Assembly (NCBI RefSeq): GCF_023634865.1
Contig: NZ_JAMLJN010000001.1
Coordinates: forward strand, 248,001-312,000
Length of the DNA: 64,000 nt
Source of the DNA: Flavobacterium fragile
GTDB taxonomy: Bacteria > Bacteroidota > Bacteroidia > Flavobacteriales > Flavobacteriaceae
Reading direction: 5' to 3'
Shown here: positions 43,089 to 51,307 of the stretch, one piece after another
How positions within the stretch are numbered: position 1 is the stretch's first letter
Layout: each line of letters opens with the position of its first letter
The notes under the pieces: model-generated
Database searches by the model: none
What the model was told of the DNA's origin: nothing
Seen by the model: the letters and a program-made list of their open reading frames with translations, nothing else
Made by a program: the position numbers and the translations under genes

Positions 43089-45257
43089 TTAACCTTGAGG
43101 TTTATCTTTTTTCTCGATAGGTTTCTCTTCTCTTGGAGGTCTAGGTAAAAGTGCTTTTCTTGACACTTTTTCTTTACGTGTTTTAGGATCAACACCTAAG
43201 TATTTTACCATAAACACATCTCCCATATTTACTACATCAGTAACATTTTCAGTTCTTTCCCAAGCCAACTCAGATACGTGTAATAAAACTTCGTTTCCTG
43301 GTGCTTGTGTGTATTCTACAACAGCTCCAAAATCTAACATTTTAATAACTTTCACTTCATAAGCTTCTCCTACAACTGGTTTGAAAATGATTGAGTCAAT
43401 TTTAGCTAAAACAGTTGCAATTCCTTCTGGACTTGTTCCTAAGATTTCAACTACACCTTGTTCATCTACTTCGTTGATTACGATAGTAGTTCCCGTAGCT
43501 TTTTGTAATTCTTGAATTACTTTTCCACCAGGGCCAATTAAAGCTCCAATGAATGCTCCAGGAATAGTTCTGGTGATGATTTTTGGTGCTTTTGGTTTTA
43601 CTTCAGGTCTTGGTGTTGCAATAGTTTCAGTGATTTTTCCTAAAATATGCATACGACCATCTCTTGCCTGACCTAAAGCTTGTTCCATAATGTCATAACG
43701 TAAACCATCGATTTTGATATCCATCTGACAAGCGGTAATACCATCAGCAGTTCCGGTTACTTTAAAGTCCATATCCCCTAAGTGATCTTCATCACCTAAG
43801 ATATCTGATAATACTGCGAATTTCTCACCATCTGTGATTAATCCCATAGCAATACCAGAAACTGGTTTTACCATTTGAACTCCAGCATCCATTAATGCCA
43901 TTGTACCCGCACAAACTGTTGCCATTGAAGAAGAACCGTTAGATTCTAATACTTCAGAAACAACACGAATGGTATAAGGACAATCTGCAGGAATCATATT
44001 TTTTAAAGCACGTTGTGCTAAATTTCCGTGACCTACTTCTCTTCTTGAAGTTCCTCTTAAAGGTTTTGCTTCACCCGTTGAGAAAGGAGGGAAGTTATAA
44101 TGTAAATAGAATTTCTCTTCACCTTGTTCAGACGGAGAGTCTATTTGATTAGCTTCTCTTGAAGTTCCTAAAGTAACAGTAGCTAAAGCTTGAGTTTCTC
44201 CACGTGTAAATAAAGCAGAACCATGTACAGAAGGTAAATAATCGGTTTCGCACCAAATGGGTCTAATTTCAGTTGTTTTTCTTCCGTCTAAACGAATTCC
44301 TTTTTCTAAAATTACGTTACGAACCGCTGTTTTTTGAACTTTATAGTTGTATTTGCTTACTAATTCTGCTAAATCTGGGTTTTCAGCGTATTCTTCTTCT
44401 GTGAATAAAGCCTTAACCTCTTCTTTAATAGCTGCAAATTTTTCACCTCTTTCACTTTTTGCTGATGCTTCCTGAGCAATTGCATAGTATTTGTTGTAAG
44501 AAGCAGCTTTTACTTTTTCATAAATAGCTTCATCTTCTTTTTCACCTTCATATTCTCTGTAAGCAGGAGAACCTACAGCAGCTCTTAATCGCTCTTGTGC
44601 TTGAATTTGAATTTTGATAGCTTCATGAGCAAATTTGATAGCTTCTACCATTTCGTGCTCTGAAATCTCTTTCATTTCTCCTTCTACCATCGCAACAGAA
44701 TCCATAGAAGCTCCAATCATCATGTCGATGTCTGATTGCTCTAATTCTTCTCTGCTTGGGTTAATAACAAATTTACCGTCGATACGTGCAACACGAACCT
44801 CAGAAATTAAGTTATAAAAAGGAATATCTGAAACTGCTAATGCTGCAGAAGCTGCTAATCCAGCTAATGCGTCAGGCATAACATTTTCGTCGTGACTCAT
44901 TAATTGAATCATTACTTGTGTTTCAGCGTGGTAATCGTCTGGGAAAAGTGGACGCAATACACGGTCTACTAATCTCATAGTTAAAACTTCGCTATCACTT
45001 GGACGCGCTTCTCTTTTGAAAAAACCTCCAGGAAAACGACCTGCTGCTGCGAATTTCTCGCGGTAATCTACTGTTAAAGGTAGGAAATCTACCCCAGGAT
45101 TGGCAGTACGGGCTGATACAGCAGTAGCTAATAGCATGGCATCGCCCATACGAACCACGACAGAACCATCTGCTTGTTTGGCTAATTTTCCAGTTTCGAT
45201 TGAAATGCTTCTTCCATCTCCTAAATCGATTGTTTCTTGGAATACTTTTGGAATCAT
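43089..45257 (-). CDS. pnp: Polynucleotide phosphorylase
   Basis: 722 residues: two RNase PH domains (N-terminal about 1-230 and C-terminal about 320-550, active-site region '[19 protein letters not shown]'), a KH domain ('[19 protein letters not shown]') and an S1 domain ('[20 protein letters not shown]'). It degrades RNA 3' to 5' with phosphate. It lies downstream of rpsO, with a terminator between them, the classic rpsO-pnp order. Confidence 0.97.
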   Translation of the reverse strand: MIPKVFQETIDLGDGRSISIETGKLAKQADGSVVVRMGDAMLLATAVSARTANPGVDFLPLTVDYREKFAAAGRFPGGFFKREARPSDSEVLTMRLVDRVLRPLFPDDYHAETQVMIQLMSHDENVMPDALAGLAASAALAVSDIPFYNLISEVRVARIDGKFVINPSREELEQSDIDMMIGASMDSVAMVEGEMKEISEHEMVEAIKFAHEAIKIQIQAQERLRAAVGSPAYREYEGEKEDEAIYEKVKAASYNKYYAIAQEASAKSERGEKFAAIKEEVKALFTEEEYAENPDLAELVSKYNYKVQKTAVRNVILEKGIRLDGRKTTEIRPIWCETDYLPSVHGSALFTRGETQALATVTLGTSREANQIDSPSEQGEEKFYLHYNFPPFSTGEAKPLRGTSRREVGHGNLAQRALKNMIPADCPYTIRVVSEVLESNGSSSMATVCAGTMALMDAGVQMVKPVSGIAMGLITDGEKFAVLSDILGDEDHLGDMDFKVTGTADGITACQMDIKIDGLRYDIMEQALGQARDGRMHILGKITETIATPRPEVKPKAPKIITRTIPGAFIGALIGPGGKVIQELQKATGTTIVINEVDEQGVVEILGTSPEGIATVLAKIDSIIFKPVVGEAYEVKVIKMLDFGAVVEYTQAPGNEVLLHVSELAWERTENVTDVVNMGDVFMVKYLGVDPKTRKEKVSRKALLPRPPREEKPIEKKDKPQG

Positions 45258-45362
45258 AAAATTTTAATTCTTAATTAAACAAAGGGTCAGTTGTGTTGTT
45301 GTGTGTGTAGTTGTTTGTAACCCAATGAAAAACCAAACTTTTTCTGTCAATATAAACAAAAC

Positions 45363-45386
45363 AAAAAGGGGCACGAAGCCCCTTTA
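45363..45386 (-). terminator. Terminator/attenuator between rpsO and pnp
   Basis: GGGGC-ACGAA-GCCCC with flanking A and T tracts; on the minus strand it is followed by TTTTTGTTTTG. Six bases beyond the rpsO stop. Confidence 0.85.
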
Positions 45387-45391
45387 GTTGA

Positions 45392-45661
45392 TTATTTTCT
45401 AATACCTAATTCTTTAATAATCTCACGATATCTGTTGATATCTTTCTTTTTTAAGTAGTCAAGAAGACTTCTTCTTTTACCTACTAATTTCACTAACGAA
45501 CGCTCTGTGTTGAAATCATGACGATTTGCTTTTAAGTGCCCGGTTAAGTGGTTAATTCTAAATGTAAACAAAGCGATTTGCCCTTCAGCAGATCCAGTGT
45601 TTTCTGCTTTTCCTCCGTGTTTAGCGAAGATTTCTGATTTAACTTCTTTAGTTAAGTACAT
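45392..45661 (-). CDS. rpsO: Ribosomal protein uS15
   Basis: 89 residues, the usual size: 'NTGSAEGQIALFTFRINHLTGHLK', 'DFNTERSLVKLVGKRRSLLDYLKK'. A primary 16S-binding protein of the small subunit. It is preceded by a consensus promoter and a short hairpin at the 5' end of its mRNA. Confidence 0.97.
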   Translation of the reverse strand: MYLTKEVKSEIFAKHGGKAENTGSAEGQIALFTFRINHLTGHLKANRHDFNTERSLVKLVGKRRSLLDYLKKKDINRYREIIKELGIRK

Positions 45662-45715
45662 GCTAATATTGTATTAAATGATTATTATGTATGAATTGCG
45701 TTAACAATTCGGTTG

Positions 45716-45745
45716 CAAAGGTACTCTTATTTTTTTAATACACAA
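45716..45745 (-). promoter_or_regulatory. rpsO promoter
   Basis: On the minus strand TTG (45743-45745), a 19-base spacer, then TACCTTTG (45716-45723), an almost ideal match. Transcription should begin near 45709, just before the hairpin GAATTG/CAATTC (45693-45710). Confidence 0.75.
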
Positions 45746-45778
45746 GTAATCTAACTTATTTTTAAAAAGCGAGTTAAA

Positions 45779-47005
45779 TTATTTATCTATAGAGACAAAT
45801 GCTCTTTTTAATAAGAAAGGTGTTGCTAATGTGGTAATTAACCCCATAATAACTAACATCGAAAAGATTTCAGTATTGATAATTCCAGCTTTGTAGGCAA
45901 TGTTTGCAATTACTAATTCCATAATACCTCTAGCATTTAATCCAAAACCTAATGCAAGTGAAATTTTATGATCTAAACGAGCAAAACGCCCACCAACATA
46001 TCCGCCAATAATTTTTGATAAAAATGAAACCGCAATTATGGCAAATAATAGGGGATAATTTTGAATAGATGAAAACTGAAATTCTAACCCAATTCCGGCA
46101 AAAAAGATTGGAGCTAAAAATCCCATCGCCATACTATTTGTGGTGTTGTGAAATGTGTTTAAATGTTTTTCACCAACTAATTCTTTTGAAATTAGCATAG
46201 AAGCAAAAAAAGCTCCAATTATAAAATGCAATCCAATGCTTTCTGTAATTGTAGCAAAAATCAAAATAAACACAAAGAAAACAGCAAAAAGAGATTCTTT
46301 TCCTTTTAATACCGAAAGTATTTTGTTTAGTTTATTTTCAATAAAATTTTCTTCTCTTGAAAAATTTCGAATAACGCGATAAGTGGCAACTACCAAAATT
46401 AAGAAACAACTTAGTTTTAAAAGTGTTAATAAAGTAGCATTCGTGATATTGGAAAATGTTTGTTCAACATCTTTTATATCTAATAAAATTCCCAAAATGG
46501 TTAGTGCAATAACATCATCAAAAATGGCAACCGAAATAATTTTTTGTCCCACAGGTGAATTTAATTTACCTAAATCCATTAGAATTCGTATACTAACAGG
46601 TAAAGCGGTAATAGCAACACATAATCCAATAAAAATGGTTGACATTACATCTAACTCAAAATATCTTCCAACAAAAAATCCAGAAACTATAGGAACAAAA
46701 AAGGCTAAAATTGAAATAACAATATTTCGACCTTTCAACGATTTTACAATATCATCTAAATTGATTTCTAACCCCGCAATGATGACCAATAAGAAAACCC
46801 CCAATTCAGAAATTACTTTTAACTCTTCAGTACGATGTATGAAATTTAAAATGGTTGGACCTAAAAGAACACCAGCTAAAATTTCACCAATCATAGCAGG
46901 TTGTTTAAAACGTTCCATAATTTCGCCAAAAAATCGAGCTAAAACCAATAGTAACAATAAATTGGCGAAAAAAGGAAGTTCTAAGCTAGGTACATTAAAT
47001 CCCAT
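45779..47005 (-). CDS. Kef-type cation:proton antiporter
   Basis: 408 residues with about 12 membrane segments of the CPA2 family: 'RFKQPAMIGEILAGVLLGPT', 'ELGVFLLVIIAGLEINLDDI', 'AIFDDVIALTILGILL' (Asp-Asp transport site) and 'GFGLNARGIMELVIANIA'. It exchanges K+ or Na+ for protons in the inner membrane. There is no C-terminal nucleotide-binding (RCK/TrkA-N) domain, unlike KefB/KefC. Confidence 0.88.
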   Translation of the reverse strand: MGFNVPSLELPFFANLLLLLVLARFFGEIMERFKQPAMIGEILAGVLLGPTILNFIHRTEELKVISELGVFLLVIIAGLEINLDDIVKSLKGRNIVISILAFFVPIVSGFFVGRYFELDVMSTIFIGLCVAITALPVSIRILMDLGKLNSPVGQKIISVAIFDDVIALTILGILLDIKDVEQTFSNITNATLLTLLKLSCFLILVVATYRVIRNFSREENFIENKLNKILSVLKGKESLFAVFFVFILIFATITESIGLHFIIGAFFASMLISKELVGEKHLNTFHNTTNSMAMGFLAPIFFAGIGLEFQFSSIQNYPLLFAIIAVSFLSKIIGGYVGGRFARLDHKISLALGFGLNARGIMELVIANIAYKAGIINTEIFSMLVIMGLITTLATPFLLKRAFVSIDK

Positions 47006-47072
47006 ATTCAGTTGTTGAAACTGTTAAAAATGATAGCAAATGTATTAAAAAGTGATAAGTCTTTTCAAAAAC

Positions 47073-47528
47073 TTAAAATAATTTCGCTACTTGCTCGTTT
47101 ACAAACTCCAAAAAGCGTTCATCTGCTTCAGTGAAAGGGTCTAAAACGTGAGAATCGATATCAATTTGTCCAATGTTAATTCCGTTTACAAATAGAGGAA
47201 CTACAATTTCTGATTTAACCGTTAAACTACAAGCAATGTAATTATCCTGAGCTTTTACATCTGGAACAACAAAATTAGCATTAGATTCTGCCACTTGTCC
47301 GCAAATTCCTTTTCCAAATGGAATTACTGTGTGGTCTGTTTCGGCACCCACATATGGTCCTAAATGCAAAGTTTTGGTTTCATGATTGGCAAAATAAAAT
47401 CCAACCCAATTGTAATAGCTTACGTTGTCGCTCAGTAATTGGCAAATTTCTTTTAGTTTTTCATCACGAGAAATGGTTTCTTTCTCAATAATACCAGAGA
47501 TAACAGGTTTTAATTCTTCAAATGTCAT
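47073..47528 (-). CDS. GAF-domain free methionine-(R)-sulfoxide reductase
   Basis: 151 residues of single GAF domain. 'WVGFYF', 'FGKGICGQVAES' and 'YIACSLTVKSEIVVPL' match the fRMsr family, which reduces free Met-R-sulfoxide in the cytoplasm. The two cysteines Cys76 and Cys100 correspond to Cys94 and Cys118 of the E. coli enzyme, with the same 24-residue spacing. The third (E. coli Cys84) is His66 here. A TACTTTTG promoter element precedes it (47542-47549, minus strand). Confidence 0.88.
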   Translation of the reverse strand: MTFEELKPVISGIIEKETISRDEKLKEICQLLSDNVSYYNWVGFYFANHETKTLHLGPYVGAETDHTVIPFGKGICGQVAESNANFVVPDVKAQDNYIACSLTVKSEIVVPLFVNGINIGQIDIDSHVLDPFTEADERFLEFVNEQVAKLF

Positions 47529-47598
47529 AACTTTTTTTTTGCAAAAGTATTTATTCTTCTTAATTAAAAAATCTATATTTTTGTTAAAAATCTATACT

Positions 47599-48156
47599 TT
47601 GAAAAATATTGTAAGTCAAAACAAACCTTTTTTTAAATTCTTAATTAAGTTTTTACTTTTTTACATTGTTTTAACTTTTATTTATAAGGTGTTTCTTTTT
47701 CAATATAATGTTGAGAAAAATGAAATTGATTTTTTTACCGAGCAAGTGGCTAATCAAACATTTGAATTTATGAAGATTTTTTCAAATGAAGTCAGAACTG
47801 CTGATAATCTTCGGGAGCCATCTGTTAATTTTTATTACAAGGAACGTTTAATTTCGAGAATTATTGAAGGTTGCAATGCAATTAGTGTGATGATTTTGTT
47901 TGCTTCGTTTGTTTTTGCATTTTCATCACATTGGAAAAAAACTATCCTTTATATTACATTGGGAATTTTTATTATCCATGTACTAAATGTGGTTAGGATT
48001 GGCTTATTAACATTCGCACTTTACTACTGTCCTAGTCAAAAAGAATTACTCCATGATATTGTTTTTCCATTATTTATCTACGGAGTTGTTTTTGTATTAT
48101 GGATTTTATGGGTAACTAAATTTTCAGGTTATGGTAAAACAACTTCTGCAAAATAA
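47599..48156 (+). CDS. xrtF: Exosortase family protein XrtF
   Basis: 185 residues with about five membrane segments. The exosortase catalytic triad is present in the right order: Cys92 in 'IIEGCNAISVM', Arg133 in 'LNVVRIGLL' and His152 in 'LLHDIVFPL'. Such enzymes cleave a C-terminal sorting signal of exported proteins. XrtF is the variant of Flavobacteriaceae. The start is TTG at 47599 (MKNIVSQNKPFFKFLIKFL), giving the usual short size. The next gene overlaps it by 26 bases and is its known partner type. Confidence 0.88.
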   Translation: MKNIVSQNKPFFKFLIKFLLFYIVLTFIYKVFLFQYNVEKNEIDFFTEQVANQTFEFMKIFSNEVRTADNLREPSVNFYYKERLISRIIEGCNAISVMILFASFVFAFSSHWKKTILYITLGIFIIHVLNVVRIGLLTFALYYCPSQKELLHDIVFPLFIYGVVFVLWILWVTKFSGYGKTTSAK

Positions 48157-48574
48157 GAAGAAACTTATGTTTCTATTATTTGGTTTGCTTGGGCTTATTT
48201 CTGTTCGACTTTTTGAGAATGAGTTGTTTTATGATCCTTTTTTATTTTTTTTTAAATCTGAATTTCAAAAGAAACCGCTTCCTGAAATCAACTATTTCTT
48301 ACTTTTTATAAATTTGTTTTTTAGGTTTGTGCTCAACACTTTTTTCTCGTTAATTATCATTTACGTTTTCTTTAATGATATAAAAATTGTTCGTTTTGCT
48401 GCTTGTCTGTTTCTCATAATATCGATACTGCTATTAGTTGTATTTTTCGGAATCTTATATTTTTTAAATCAGCCTGATTATTTGGTTTTATTTTACATAA
48501 GAAGATTCTTAATTCAACCTTTGTTGTTAATTCTTTTTATTCCTGCTTTTTATTATCAAAAGATAAGTCGTTAA
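48131..48574 (+). CDS. Exosortase F system-associated membrane protein
   Basis: 147 residues with about four membrane segments and the motif 'FRFVLNTFFSLIIIYVFF' near the middle. Its ATG lies inside xrtF. The family is defined by being next to XrtF in flavobacteria; its role in processing is unknown. Confidence 0.82.
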   Translation: MVKQLLQNKKKLMFLLFGLLGLISVRLFENELFYDPFLFFFKSEFQKKPLPEINYFLLFINLFFRFVLNTFFSLIIIYVFFNDIKIVRFAACLFLIISILLLVVFFGILYFLNQPDYLVLFYIRRFLIQPLLLILFIPAFYYQKISR

Positions 48575-48606
48575 TTTTTTTGTATCTTTAACTAAATATA
48601 TGCAGT

Positions 48607-49431
48607 ATGAAGGTTACAAAATTTTCTGGCGAACTCGTACACTATGATGCTCAAAAACTAATCAATTCTTTACGAAAGTCGGGAGCGGATCAGGCTGTAG
48701 CGGAGACTATTGTGAAAGCAATTGAAGGTGAAATGTATGAAGGAATTTCTTCAAAACGAATTTATAAACGTGCTTATCAGTTATTAAAAAATATTTCAAA
48801 TGTTCATGCTGCACGCTATAATCTTAGAACGGGGTTATTAGGACTAGGACCAGCAGGTTTTTTCTTCGAAAAGTTTATTTCCAAATTAATGCAAGAACAA
48901 AATTTTAAAACTAAAGTTAGCGTTATGCTTAATGGAAACTGTATTTCTCATGAAATCGATGTTTTGCTTCTTAAAAATGATGAGGTCACCATGATCGAAT
49001 GTAAATTTCACTCTAGCCAAGATGCTAAAAGTGATGTAAAAGTTCCGATGTATATTTTATCCCGATTTAATGATGTAAAGGATAGAAAATATGATTTGTT
49101 TTCGAATAAAAGAATGATTTCAAAATGTATTATTGCGACCAATAACAAATTTACCACCGATGCAATTCAATTCGGAGAATGTTCAGGTTTGAATATGTTG
49201 AGTTGGGATTATCCACAAAAAAATGGCATTAAAGAATTAGTTGATAAATTTCGAATATATCCAGTAACATGTTTGACTACTCTAACAAAAGCGGAAAAAG
49301 ATCAATTGCTTATCTTAGATTGTATTACTATTAAGGATTTAATTCTGCATCCCGATTATCTGAAAACCATCGAGTTAAGCCACAATAGAATTAAAAACGT
49401 ATTAAAAGAGGCAAATCAATTAAGAAATTAA
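48607..49431 (+). CDS. ATP-cone domain fused to a Mrr-like PD-(D/E)xK nuclease
   Basis: 274 residues. The N-terminal 85 ('VTKFSGELVHYDAQKLINSL', 'SSKRIYKRAYQLLKN') form an ATP-cone, the nucleotide-sensing fold of ribonucleotide reductase and NrdR. The rest is a restriction-endonuclease-like fold with Asp118 in 'HEIDVLLL' and Glu131-Cys-Lys133 in 'MIECKFH', the PD-(D/E)xK catalytic pattern of Mrr-like nucleases. A short C-terminal helical region follows. It is 11 bases upstream of a beta-CASP RNase gene and likely co-transcribed. Nuclease activity gated by (d)ATP is inference. A TATCTTTA box is just upstream. Confidence 0.8.
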   Translation: MKVTKFSGELVHYDAQKLINSLRKSGADQAVAETIVKAIEGEMYEGISSKRIYKRAYQLLKNISNVHAARYNLRTGLLGLGPAGFFFEKFISKLMQEQNFKTKVSVMLNGNCISHEIDVLLLKNDEVTMIECKFHSSQDAKSDVKVPMYILSRFNDVKDRKYDLFSNKRMISKCIIATNNKFTTDAIQFGECSGLNMLSWDYPQKNGIKELVDKFRIYPVTCLTTLTKAEKDQLLILDCITIKDLILHPDYLKTIELSHNRIKNVLKEANQLRN

Positions 49432-49442
49432 AAATAAACATT

Positions 49443-50798
49443 ATGAAAATTCATTTTTTAGGCGGCGCAGGAACTGTAACGGGTTCAAAAACCTTAATAG
49501 AACACAATAATCTTCGAATTCTTATTGATTGTGGAATGTTTCAAGGAATAAAATCATTGCGAGAATTAAATCGAGAGCCGCTTTCCATATTGCCTGAAAC
49601 GATTGATTTTGTAATCCTAACTCATGGTCATTTAGATCATTGCGGTTGGTTGCCGAAATTGGTAAACGAAGGTTTCAATGGAAAAATTTTCTGTACCCGA
49701 CCAACGAAAGAAATTTCGCGATTGATTTTATACGATAGTGCCAAAATTCAGGAAGAAGAAGCTAAAAAAGCAAATGAAGAACATTTCTCAAAACACGATC
49801 CAGCCGAACCTTTATACACAGAGGCAGAAGTAGATACTGTAATCCCTAAGTTTCGAGTAGTTGACAAAGATTTGGATGTAAAACTCGATGATGATATTTC
49901 GTTTAAATTCTTTTATGCGAGCCATATTTTAGGTGCTTGTTCGATTGAATTAACGATTGATGGAAAAATTTTAGTTTTTTCTGGTGACATTGGTCAGGAT
50001 GATGATGTACTTATGTTTCCACCTCAAAAACCAAAAAAAGCGGATTACGTTTTTTTAGAAAGTACCTATGGAAATCGTATTCATCCACAAACCGATGTAT
50101 TGTTTGAATTGGAAACGATTATCAACAATACTTTCAACAAAGGAGGAACAGTTGTAATTCCAAGTTTTGCAGTGGAACGCGTGCAAACCATGATGTATTT
50201 GATTTGGCAATTGAAAAAAGAAGAACGCATTCCCAATGTGCCTTTCGTTATTGATACACCTATGGGAATTAGTGTTTTAGACATTTTTCAAGACAATCGA
50301 AGTTGGCACAAACTTTCCTTTGAAGATTGTGACGAAATGTGCAAAGTTTTTACCCTAATCTCAGATTACAAAGACAGCATGAATGCCGTTTACGATAAAA
50401 CGCCCAAAGTAGTAATCGCAGCAAGTGGAATGATTACTGGCGGAAGAGTTCTGTCATATTTGGAAAGATTAATCGATAAACCCGAAACCACTGTTTTATT
50501 AGTTGGTTATCAAGCCGAGGGAACCCGTGGAAGAAAATTATTAGAAGGTGCTCAAGAAATCAAAATCTACGGAAAATATTATCCAGTGCAAGCAAATATT
50601 ATGCTAATTGAAAGTTTATCAGCACATGGTGACCAAAAAGATTTATTGAATTGGTTATCAGAATTAGAAAATAAACCACAAAAAGTATATTTGGTTCACG
50701 GTGAAAATCAGGCAGCAGATGAGTTACGATTAAAAGTGCAAGAACAATATAATTTTGATGCTCAAGTGCCATTTTTAGGACAAGTGATTGAAATTTAA
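49443..50798 (+). CDS. Beta-CASP metallo-beta-lactamase RNase
   Basis: 451 residues. The MBL zinc motif is intact: His61-x-His63-x-Asp65-His66 ('LTHGHLDHCGW'), His in 'ASHILGACS' and Asp in 'FSGDIGQDD'. The beta-CASP region has 'AASGMITGGRVLSYLERL' and the final 'SAHGDQKDLL' and 'KVYLVHGE', as in RNA-specific exo/endonucleases (CPSF73-like, YSH1 group). It processes or degrades RNA in the cytoplasm. Adjacent to the ATP-cone nuclease. Confidence 0.92.
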   Translation: MKIHFLGGAGTVTGSKTLIEHNNLRILIDCGMFQGIKSLRELNREPLSILPETIDFVILTHGHLDHCGWLPKLVNEGFNGKIFCTRPTKEISRLILYDSAKIQEEEAKKANEEHFSKHDPAEPLYTEAEVDTVIPKFRVVDKDLDVKLDDDISFKFFYASHILGACSIELTIDGKILVFSGDIGQDDDVLMFPPQKPKKADYVFLESTYGNRIHPQTDVLFELETIINNTFNKGGTVVIPSFAVERVQTMMYLIWQLKKEERIPNVPFVIDTPMGISVLDIFQDNRSWHKLSFEDCDEMCKVFTLISDYKDSMNAVYDKTPKVVIAASGMITGGRVLSYLERLIDKPETTVLLVGYQAEGTRGRKLLEGAQEIKIYGKYYPVQANIMLIESLSAHGDQKDLLNWLSELENKPQKVYLVHGENQAADELRLKVQEQYNFDAQVPFLGQVIEI

Positions 50799-50830
50799 GA
50801 TATTTTAACTAATTCTAAATTAAAAATTAT

Positions 50831-50838
50831 TATTTTTG
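50831..50838 (+). promoter_or_regulatory. -7 element of the metal-handling operon
   Basis: TATTTTTG fits TAnnTTTG, ending five bases before the ATG at 50844. Confidence 0.45.
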
Positions 50839-50843
50839 TTGCG

Positions 50844-51251
50844 ATGAGTTTCAGAAAATACACAAGTATAGTTTTAGCCTCTCTAATATTGATTGCCAAT
50901 TTAGGGTTAAGTTTTGCTGTGCATTACTGTAATGATAAAATTGCATCGGTTTCTTTTCAATATCAAGAAGACGAACCTTGTGTTGAGGATATAAAATCTT
51001 GTTGTGCTAAAGAAGACTCACACGATTCTTGTTGTTCTAATAAGCTAATCAAAGTAGAAAAAAAGACCGATGATATATTGGTTAAAACGCTTCAATTAGA
51101 TTCAGAACCAGCTGTTTTTATCACAGAATGGAAACCAAATTTTGTTGGATTTGAATCAGAAAATATCGTTTCAAATGAAGTGGCTTTTTATTGCGATTCT
51201 CATGCGCCGCCACTCTACAAACTCTACTGTCAATTGGTTTTTTACGCATAA
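50844..51251 (+). CDS. HYC_CC_PP family cysteine-rich protein
   Basis: 135 residues with an N-terminal signal/anchor, 'FAVHYCNDK' (HYC), 'SCCAKEDSHDSCCSNK' (two CC pairs), and the C-terminal 'CDSHAPPLYKL' (PP). This motif set defines the HYC_CC_PP family of Bacteroidota. Its cysteines and histidines suggest metal binding. It precedes a TonB receptor and an HMA-domain protein, so a part in copper or other metal handling is likely (inference). Confidence 0.8.
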   Translation: MSFRKYTSIVLASLILIANLGLSFAVHYCNDKIASVSFQYQEDEPCVEDIKSCCAKEDSHDSCCSNKLIKVEKKTDDILVKTLQLDSEPAVFITEWKPNFVGFESENIVSNEVAFYCDSHAPPLYKLYCQLVFYA

Positions 51252-51307
51252 GTTTATTGTTTTTTATTCTGTAAATCAAAGAATTAATAACAATAAATAA
51301 CTTTATT

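Noticed and set aside
46383..47018. Long open frame opposite the antiporter gene (211 codons)
   Set aside because: It is wholly antisense to a clear CPA2 antiporter, is lysine/isoleucine/serine-rich without a domain, and reads like a shadow of the real frame.
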